NCBI GenBank assembly: GCA_048498035.1
Contig: JBEHYT010000003.1
Location: 62,001-126,000 of the forward strand
Length of the DNA: 64,000 nt
DNA from: CADEDV01 sp048498035
Lineage (GTDB): Bacteria > Bacteroidota > Bacteroidia > Chitinophagales > Chitinophagaceae
Direction: 5' to 3'
A model generated the notes under the pieces. It saw only the letters and a program-made list of their open reading frames with translations. It made no database searches and was not told where the DNA came from. The translations under genes and the position numbers were made by a program. Below are positions 59,508 to 64,000 of the stretch, one piece after another; positions within the stretch are counted from its first letter, which is position 1, and every line of letters begins with the position of its first letter.

Positions 59508-60074
59508 TTAGAAATTAACCGGGAGCGTCGTTTTCACCCAATCCCATCCTACTACAAGGTTGCAACCCGAAGTTGTTTTTTCAAAATTCATGGAAAGGTA
59601 TTCCAACATTTCGGTATTCCGTACTACCGGAACATCTACCCGAACCACATCTTTGGCCGCATTGTATTTGAACGCACCCCATGTGTCTGTTTCCCGGTTC
59701 AGGATAAAGGTCCATGTTTTTTCGTTTACGATTGCATATAATGTATAACGGCCTTTGGTAATTTTCTTTCCATGTATGGTCACATTTCTAAAAAATTCAA
59801 TTTCGGTAGCTTCATTGGCGCCCAGCCGCCAAATGCTTCCGTAAGGCACAAGGTCGCCGAAAATGACCCGTCCATCTTTCCTGGGACGGCTATAGATGAT
59901 TCTTGTTACAGCAGGTACTGTTATTTTATCCTGAACTTTTAAGGAGGGATAGTTGGTTGGGAAATAGGCGATGTCGGCCGGGGACTTGTCAGTAGGAGGA
60001 AACGTTGTTCCTTGTGTATGAGCCGAAAAAGCGAATACGTGGATACCAATGAGCAGTAGTAATATTTTCATCAT
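59508..60074 (-). CDS. DUF2911 exported protein
   Basis: A 188-residue exported protein with a signal peptide (MKILLLLIGIHVFAFSAHTQ) and the same DUF2911 domain as its neighbour: SPADIAYFPTNYPSLK, RIIYSRPRKDGRVIFG, WRLGANEATEIEFFRNV, KGRYTLYAI and WTFILNRETDTWGAF. Here no lipobox cysteine is present, so the protein is probably soluble in the periplasm while its neighbour is lipid-anchored. Two adjacent ATGs (60074, 60071) could be the start. The tandem pair arose by duplication. Confidence 0.86.
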   Translation of the reverse strand: MMKILLLLIGIHVFAFSAHTQGTTFPPTDKSPADIAYFPTNYPSLKVQDKITVPAVTRIIYSRPRKDGRVIFGDLVPYGSIWRLGANEATEIEFFRNVTIHGKKITKGRYTLYAIVNEKTWTFILNRETDTWGAFKYNAAKDVVRVDVPVVRNTEMLEYLSMNFEKTTSGCNLVVGWDWVKTTLPVNF

Positions 60075-60130
60075 AAGTAAATAAGTGTAAATCTGTTGGT
60101 TTTGAAACGCCGGGCGGCGAACAATACCTG

Positions 60131-60733
60131 TCAGTTTGGTTGATGCATTAATTCCTCGAAACGTTGCCTCGCAAACGATTTTACGGCCGGCCAGAATATC
60201 CTGTAGCAATCATTAAAGAGTTGGTAATGATGCTGCAGCAATTCCCCGGCCTGGCTGCTGCTGGAGAGGTAGCGGGCTCTTCTTACCAGCCCACCAAAGC
60301 TTTTTGTAATACCGGCAATGGTTTGATAGTTATACAACCAGTTTTGATCGCGCATATACGGAAAAAGACCGGCAAAAGGTATGGGAAATAATTGTTGCTG
60401 CAGCGCCAGTTGGTCATATACTTCCTGCGAAAACGCCATCAGTTCTGTTACATCTTTAAATTCGGTGCGGTCATTGGCGAGAAAATGGTCATAGATAACA
60501 TCTACAAAGGCGCCGCTATACAGTCGGTAGGCGGGCTTTAGGACGGCTGCTGCGGTTTTTGTTGCGGGATGGGTGTCTGTAAACTGGTCGATGTCACGGT
60601 GAAGCTGTATACCTGCTTGTACGGTTTGTGGATAGGTGAATTTTTGCCGCCCTTTTACGAAATCGCTGATCATATTCCCCAATAAGACGTGGGGTATATG
60701 AAACGAAAGACGTGCGTGGGCGAGATAGTTCAC
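60131..60733 (-). CDS. acyl carrier protein phosphodiesterase (AcpH-like)
   Basis: A 200-residue protein of the AcpH family. MNYLAHARLSF is the typical start; LLGNMISDFVKGRQ and the metal-binding HRDIDQFTDTHPA, together with VDVIYDHFLAND, carry the conserved His/Asp ligands (HD-like). Family members remove 4'-phosphopantetheine from acyl carrier protein. Length is normal. It sits 3 bases after the alpha/beta hydrolase gene and before the DUF2911 pair, probably in one operon. Confidence 0.87.
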   Translation of the reverse strand: MNYLAHARLSFHIPHVLLGNMISDFVKGRQKFTYPQTVQAGIQLHRDIDQFTDTHPATKTAAAVLKPAYRLYSGAFVDVIYDHFLANDRTEFKDVTELMAFSQEVYDQLALQQQLFPIPFAGLFPYMRDQNWLYNYQTIAGITKSFGGLVRRARYLSSSSQAGELLQHHYQLFNDCYRIFWPAVKSFARQRFEELMHQPN

Positions 60734-60736
60734 CGG

Positions 60737-62026
60737 TTATTGATTTTGATGTGCTACTATAAATGTCGATATCGCTTCCACCACTTCATGTGCAACGGGC
60801 AGTTGGGGATCTTCGTAAGCTTTGAGGTTTGCGGCGCGGTCGGCCGTTTTCACGATCTTCAACACATGGTTCATATTTTTGACTATTACCAGTTGTCCGT
60901 TTTGCGCAGCAAGAAGTTTAGCATCCGTTTCAGAGGTTTGTATATCCCTGCTTCCCTGGATAATGAGCACAGGACAGCTGAGTGATTTAACGATTGCTGC
61001 CGGGTCCAGTTGTAGCCAGGATTTCATGTAGGGCTGTACGGAAGGTCTGAAAAGCATCATGGATGAGGGGCTGTCAGGTAGTACGGAATATCCATTTTCG
61101 AGCGAGTCGAGCATGGTGCTTACGCGCAGTAGTTGTGTTGCATCCAGCTGGGTTGCGAGCTGTTCTTTTAAAATAACAGCTGCTTTGCGACCGGCGCCTT
61201 CCAGGCTAATGAAACCGTTGCAGGGAATTTGTGTGGCAGCGCTCATTCCTACCAACGATCCTTCACTATGCCCGGCAAGGTACACCTGGTCGTAGTTCAT
61301 TTTTTTTAACCACCGGTAAAGGACTACGGCATCCTGTACCATATCAGTAATGGTAACGCTGTCTTCTGAAAGTCCGTCAGATAATTTACTTTTTCCAATA
61401 CCTCTTTTATCGTATCGCAAAACTGCAAATCCGCGGCGGGCGAGTGAATCTGCAAGTTGCAGGAGGCTGTTATTTTTTCCCGGGATCAGTGGATTGTTGC
61501 CATTGCGGTCTGTAGGTCCGGAACCGGCTATCAGCAGCACTGCTACGCTGGTAGTGATTTGGTCAGGTTGAAAAAAGGTGGCTGATAGGATTGCATTGTG
61601 TACGGGGATCAGCACATCATCGGTTGTGTATGGGAGCGTGTCCATTTCTGCGATATTTTCAGTTGCCTGCCGGCGAAGTGAAAGCGGCAGCTTAACACCC
61701 TGGGTAAAATCGCCGTTGATGAGCGAATCACCGATCAGTGCGCCTTCAAACAGCGCATTGAGGCTGTTCATACTGATGCTGATAGCACTGTTTTTCACGC
61801 TGGTGGCATTGCATGGGATGCCAAAGGCGCCCTGTAGCGGACTATCCACCGTGCTGCTCCAGCTCTTGTCTTTGTTTTGCTGTATATGAAAAACGATGGT
61901 CAGGTCTTGTTGTCCTGTTTTCAATGTTCCTTCCCAATCGCCTGCAAACGCAGGCTGGTTTTGGCCTATGCTCTGAAATACCGTTAGCAGGAGAAGTATG
62001 CTGATGGGAAATATTTTTTTATGCAT
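60737..62026 (-). CDS. exported alpha/beta hydrolase
   Basis: A 429-residue exported hydrolase (signal peptide about 1-21). The first 120 residues form a beta-rich N-terminal domain (GDWEGTLKTGQQDLTIVFHI). The hydrolase domain follows: LLIAGSGPTDRNGNNP (oxyanion region), VLRYDKRGIGKS, nucleophile elbow VYLAGHSEGSLVG, VLIIQGSRDIQTSETDAK (acid) and NMNHVLKI (catalytic His). This matches the secreted acyl-peptidase/esterase type seen in Bacteroidota. The start overlaps the SdpI-like gene by 8 bases. Substrate unknown. Confidence 0.87.
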   Translation of the reverse strand: MHKKIFPISILLLLTVFQSIGQNQPAFAGDWEGTLKTGQQDLTIVFHIQQNKDKSWSSTVDSPLQGAFGIPCNATSVKNSAISISMNSLNALFEGALIGDSLINGDFTQGVKLPLSLRRQATENIAEMDTLPYTTDDVLIPVHNAILSATFFQPDQITTSVAVLLIAGSGPTDRNGNNPLIPGKNNSLLQLADSLARRGFAVLRYDKRGIGKSKLSDGLSEDSVTITDMVQDAVVLYRWLKKMNYDQVYLAGHSEGSLVGMSAATQIPCNGFISLEGAGRKAAVILKEQLATQLDATQLLRVSTMLDSLENGYSVLPDSPSSMMLFRPSVQPYMKSWLQLDPAAIVKSLSCPVLIIQGSRDIQTSETDAKLLAAQNGQLVIVKNMNHVLKIVKTADRAANLKAYEDPQLPVAHEVVEAISTFIVAHQNQ

Positions 62027-62675
62027 GTTGTTTGCTTTTTTTAAACAGGAGATAGGAGTAGATACAGGGTATAATGATAACCAGGATAATGCCTGTAATA
62101 AAAAGAGGCACTGCTATTTTAGCGGGTAAGATAAGGCTGGTGATGGCGAGTACCAGGCCGCCGGCAAACCATAACTTGCCGGCCAGCGCATGTGTTTTTT
62201 TCCAGTTCAGGGGATCCTCCAGTGTCCAGGGCAATCGAATACCCGCAAAATAGTTGGGTTTAAGATTGGGCATATAGTTTCCGAGAAATGCAAACAGGAG
62301 AGCGATACCTGCCAGTAAAAATCCTCCATCGAAATGCCGGTCGGGGTGACTGGCATAAAAGAGGATGACGCATTGAAGGGCCGACATGAATAGGGCAATT
62401 CCGAAGGCAATTTGCGTAAAGCGTGGCGAGGCGGCGCCATACCGTCTGGGATCGATACGGTGGATGTTGGACAATAGCAGGAAAACAAAAAGCGCTACAA
62501 CGGACATTACGATAATCAACAGGATCAATTCATTTTTACTACCAAAGCGGTCAATTTCTCCGTGGAGGTTGTAGTGCATGGGTACGCTGGCAGGAAGATG
62601 GGGCCACACCAGCAGCAAATAAGCGGCCGGGCTTAACAGAATCGGGATCAGCAGGTAGCGAAACAATTTGGTCAT
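62019..62675 (-). CDS. SdpI-like membrane protein (DUF1648)
   Basis: A 218-residue integral membrane protein with six helices. The N-terminal DUF1648 part has WPHLPASVPMHYNLHGEIDRFGSKNE (read as WPHLPASVPMHYN then GEIDRFGSK), and the C-terminal SdpI part has GNYMPNLKPNYFAGIRLPWTLEDPLNWKKTH (read as GNYMPNLKPNYFAGIRLPWTL). The B. subtilis protein SdpI is the immunity and signalling partner of an ArsR-type repressor; here the gene also overlaps an ArsR-type gene by 4 bases. ATG 62675 begins the first helix. No toxin gene is visible. Confidence 0.87.
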   Translation of the reverse strand: MTKLFRYLLIPILLSPAAYLLLVWPHLPASVPMHYNLHGEIDRFGSKNELILLIIVMSVVALFVFLLLSNIHRIDPRRYGAASPRFTQIAFGIALFMSALQCVILFYASHPDRHFDGGFLLAGIALLFAFLGNYMPNLKPNYFAGIRLPWTLEDPLNWKKTHALAGKLWFAGGLVLAITSLILPAKIAVPLFITGIILVIIIPCIYSYLLFKKSKQHA

Positions 62676-62941
62676 GATGATTTCTTTTTGGCTTTGAATT
62701 GCATCAACCACTTCAGGATATCATCTACCACGGTTGTGTTTAGAGAATAGTAGATGTATTGTCCGTCTTTTTCGGCATTTACCAGCTTTGCCTGTTTTAA
62801 TAGGTCGAGGTGATGGGAAACGCTGGGCCAGGAGATATGAAACCGCTCGGCAATTTCACCCGCCGTCATATCGCGCTCCTGTAGTAATTCGAGAATCTCG
62901 CGGCGGGTAGCATCATTCAGGGCTTTAAAAACGGTGTTCAT
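62672..62941 (-). CDS. ArsR family transcriptional regulator (SdpR-like)
   Basis: An 89-residue winged-helix repressor. FKALNDATRREILELLQERD is the family start, AGEIAERFHISWPSVSHHLDLLKQAKLV is the HTH (read as AGEIAERFHISW and PSVSHHLDLLKQ), and EKDGQYIYYSLN is the wing. It has no cysteine metal site, which points to the SdpR/autorepressor type rather than a metal sensor. The stop overlaps the SdpI-like start (ATGA). A perfect operator-like inverted repeat lies 20 bases upstream. Confidence 0.92.
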   Translation of the reverse strand: MNTVFKALNDATRREILELLQERDMTAGEIAERFHISWPSVSHHLDLLKQAKLVNAEKDGQYIYYSLNTTVVDDILKWLMQFKAKKKSS

Positions 62942-62960
62942 ACCACAACTGATTCATTAA

Positions 62961-62984
62961 ATATTTAGACAAATATCTAAATAT
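62961..62984. promoter_or_regulatory. putative ArsR/SdpR-type operator
   Basis: A perfect inverted repeat ATATTTAGA-CAAATA-TCTAAATAT (9-bp arms, 6-base spacer) lies 20 bases before the ArsR-type start codon on the minus strand, in its expected core promoter (a TTTG and a TATTTG are nearby on that strand). It fits an autoregulatory site. Confidence 0.65.
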
Positions 62985-63110
62985 ATATTCGTTTCTGCAA
63001 ATTTCTTAGCCATCTGCCTTCCAGGTTGTTATCATCTGTTTCAGTGTGGAAAGAGAGGTGGCGCAGGCTGTTAATTCGTTTAACAACCGTGTCCATTAAT
63101 CACAATTCGG

Positions 63111-63148
63111 TTGTAGCTGGGTGTAACAGCATCTACTTTTGTGTCGTC
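63111..63148 (+). promoter_or_regulatory. promoter of PepSY-like gene 2
   Basis: TTG (63111-63113), 20 bases, TACTTTTG (63134-63141). GGTGTAAC lies at 63120-63127, six bases after TTG, and CGTC at 63145-63148, 17 bases after TGTAAC. The AAC plus CGTC pair is like an ECF sigma-factor promoter. The upstream region from about 63068 also matches that of gene 3 (CTGTTA, TTTAACAACCG, ...GGTTG). Confidence 0.65.
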
Positions 63149-63185
63149 TTACGAAGACATAAACCATAACCACAATAATAAAGTC

Positions 63186-63623
63186 ATGAAAAAATTTATT
63201 TTAATGCTGGCCGTTGTTTTCACTACCGCCAGTTCATTTGCAGCAAATGCAGATGTGAATGCAAAAGTTTTGCAATCCTTTAACGAAGAGTTTAGCACAG
63301 CAACCGATGTTCAGTGGACAGTAGGTGAAAATTTTGTGAAGGCTCAGTTTGTTTTCAACACGCAGCATGTTATCGCGTTTTATAGCATGGAGGGGGAGTT
63401 GATGGGTGTAGCCCGGTATATCAGCTCCGTAACATTGCCGGTGGCCTTGCAAAATTCATTGAAGCAGAATTATTCCGGCTATTGGATCTCGGATTTGTTT
63501 GAAGTAAACCGCAGCTCTGGTACATCTTACTATGTTACGCTTGAGAATGCTGATGAGAAGATGATGTTGCAGGCAGAATCGAGTGCAGACTGGGATGTGT
63601 ACAAGCGTTCACGGAAGATATAA
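63186..63623 (+). CDS. PepSY-like exported protein, paralogue 2
   Basis: A 145-residue exported protein. Signal peptide MKKFILMLAVVFTTASSFA, then ANADVNAKVLQSFNEEFSTATDVQWTVG and FVKAQFVFNTQHVIAFYSMEGELMGVARY (read as FVKAQFVFNTQ and FYSMEGELMGVARY). It follows paralogue 1 in layout: V-L-x-S/A-F-x(3)-F-x(2)-A-x-D-V-x-W, then a ...Y...G.L.G.ARY segment, then ...SYYVTLENADEKMMLQAES. Function unknown. It has its own promoter and terminator. Confidence 0.8.
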   Translation: MKKFILMLAVVFTTASSFAANADVNAKVLQSFNEEFSTATDVQWTVGENFVKAQFVFNTQHVIAFYSMEGELMGVARYISSVTLPVALQNSLKQNYSGYWISDLFEVNRSSGTSYYVTLENADEKMMLQAESSADWDVYKRSRKI

Positions 63624-63646
63624 AAGAAGTTAGTTTTGGTGTGTGG

Positions 63647-63683
63647 TAAAACAAGCCCTGGCGTAAAAGCCGGGGTTTTGTTA
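63647..63683 (+). terminator. intrinsic terminator of PepSY-like gene 2
   Basis: CCCTGGC (63656-63662) pairs with GCCGGGG (63669-63675; one wobble) over GTAAAA, flanked by AAAACAAG upstream and TTTTGTTATTT downstream. It lies about 25-30 bases past the stop codon. Confidence 0.7.
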
Positions 63684-63776
63684 TTTATGGAATAGAGGGG
63701 TGCTGTTGTTTCAACGTTAATGAATGTTATCAGCTGTTATTCTTTTTAACAACCGCTTCCGTCCCTCATAAATTAG

Positions 63777-63813
63777 TTGACTGAAGGTGTAACGAAAATT
63801 ACTTTTGTTCGTC
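63777..63813 (+). promoter_or_regulatory. promoter of PepSY-like gene 3
   Basis: TTG (63777-63779), 20 bases, TACTTTTG (63800-63807). GGTGTAAC lies at 63786-63793, again six bases after TTG, and CGTC at 63810-63813, 16 bases after TGTAAC. Spacing is the same as at 56399 and 63111. Confidence 0.65.
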
Positions 63814-63848
63814 ACATTATCTAAAGAGTCAATTTTAAATTTTTAGCC

Positions 63849-64000
63849 ATGAAAAAAATTATTTTATCATTTGCCGCTTTATTAGTGGCCGCATCAACTG
63901 TGTTTGCAGGGTTTAAGCCTGTAGATCCTTCTTTTGATCAAAGTTTGCAACAATCTTTTCGCGGAGCGAAGGCTGTGAACTGGATCAACGATAACGGGTA
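63849..64000 (+). CDS. PepSY-like exported protein, paralogue 3 (truncated by the window)
   Basis: The first 50 codons of a gene that runs off the window end. Signal peptide MKKIILSFAALLVAASTVFA, then GFKPVDPSFDQSLQQSFRGAKAVNWINDNG (read as DPSFDQSLQQSF and RGAKAVNW). This is the same start pattern (L..SF..A..VNW) as the genes at 56466 and 63186. It lies about 225 bases after paralogue 2, so these two are a tandem duplication, each with its own promoter. Confidence 0.75.
   Translation, partial: MKKIILSFAALLVAASTVFAGFKPVDPSFDQSLQQSFRGAKAVNWINDNG

Overview
This is a chromosomal window from a Bacteroidota bacterium, most likely of the family Chitinophagaceae. The evidence is: outer-membrane barrels with carboxypeptidase-regulatory plugs; LptC-type and DUF2911 lipoproteins; GIN-domain, PepSY-like and TIGR02757 proteins; promoters of the Bacteroidota type (TTG/TTTG, about 19-20 bases, then TAnnTTTG); and almost no Shine-Dalgarno sequences. 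The genus cannot be read from the sequence. No rRNA operon, intact tRNA, CRISPR array, prophage or insertion sequence was seen. Most of the window is housekeeping genes in short operons on both strands.

Layout. 1-984 has no convincing gene; it holds a diverged intergenic repeat (second copy near 29.3 kb), a lone tRNA T-arm-like element and an AT-rich operator. 985-5109 (+): an Lrp/AsnC regulator fused by a 1-base overlap to a polysaccharide export set (flippase, Wzz-like protein, O-antigen polymerase). 5074-8155 (-): a lone peptide-type ABC permease, a family 2 glycosyltransferase and an alpha/beta hydrolase. 8232-10486 (+): a MarR regulator with a clear operator, then an acyl-CoA dehydrogenase. 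11.4-16.7 kb: cell-wall amidase, small c-type cytochrome and the complete oxidative pentose phosphate operon gnd-zwf-pgl. 16.9-27 kb: AhpD-like protein, orphan KorB, JmjC/cupin protein, TsaC/Sua5, RNase HII, heme A synthase, a membrane-anchored patatin, a lipid kinase and FabH. 27.3-33.6 kb: typA/bipA, MeaB, and a second small polysaccharide locus (O-antigen ligase plus WaaE-like transferase). 33.6-38.7 kb: coaX, outer membrane protein, lptC, aldo/keto reductase, SDR. 38.7-45.6 kb: lysS, DUF4197, sterol desaturase-type hydroxylase, a GH9-deacetylase fusion, and an FAH-family protein. 45.57-46.22 kb: a striking non-coding block of two tandem arrays facing each other across a 38-bp perfect palindrome. 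46.3-56.2 kb: GIN-domain protein, a CLC transporter behind a fluoride riboswitch, flavin reductase-like protein, large outer-membrane barrel, TIGR02757, serine hydrolase, cystathionine gamma-synthase/lyase. 56.5-64 kb: three PepSY-like secreted paralogues (the last cut by the window end) sharing one promoter architecture, around a long minus-strand unit sdpR-like, sdpI-like, hydrolase, acpH-like, two DUF2911 genes, asnB.

The best regulatory finds are the fluoride riboswitch with a start-codon-sequestering expression platform (47251-47350), the MarR operator sitting on the start of its own promoter (8181-8231), the ArsR/SdpR operator (62961-62984), and an identically spaced promoter, with an embedded ECF-like element, in front of three paralogues (56399-56429, 63111-63148, 63777-63813). 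The best unexplained structures are the mirrored repeat block at 45.6-46.2 kb and the duplicated intergenic element with a conserved G-rich strand. All family assignments come from reading the translated sequences, without database searches.
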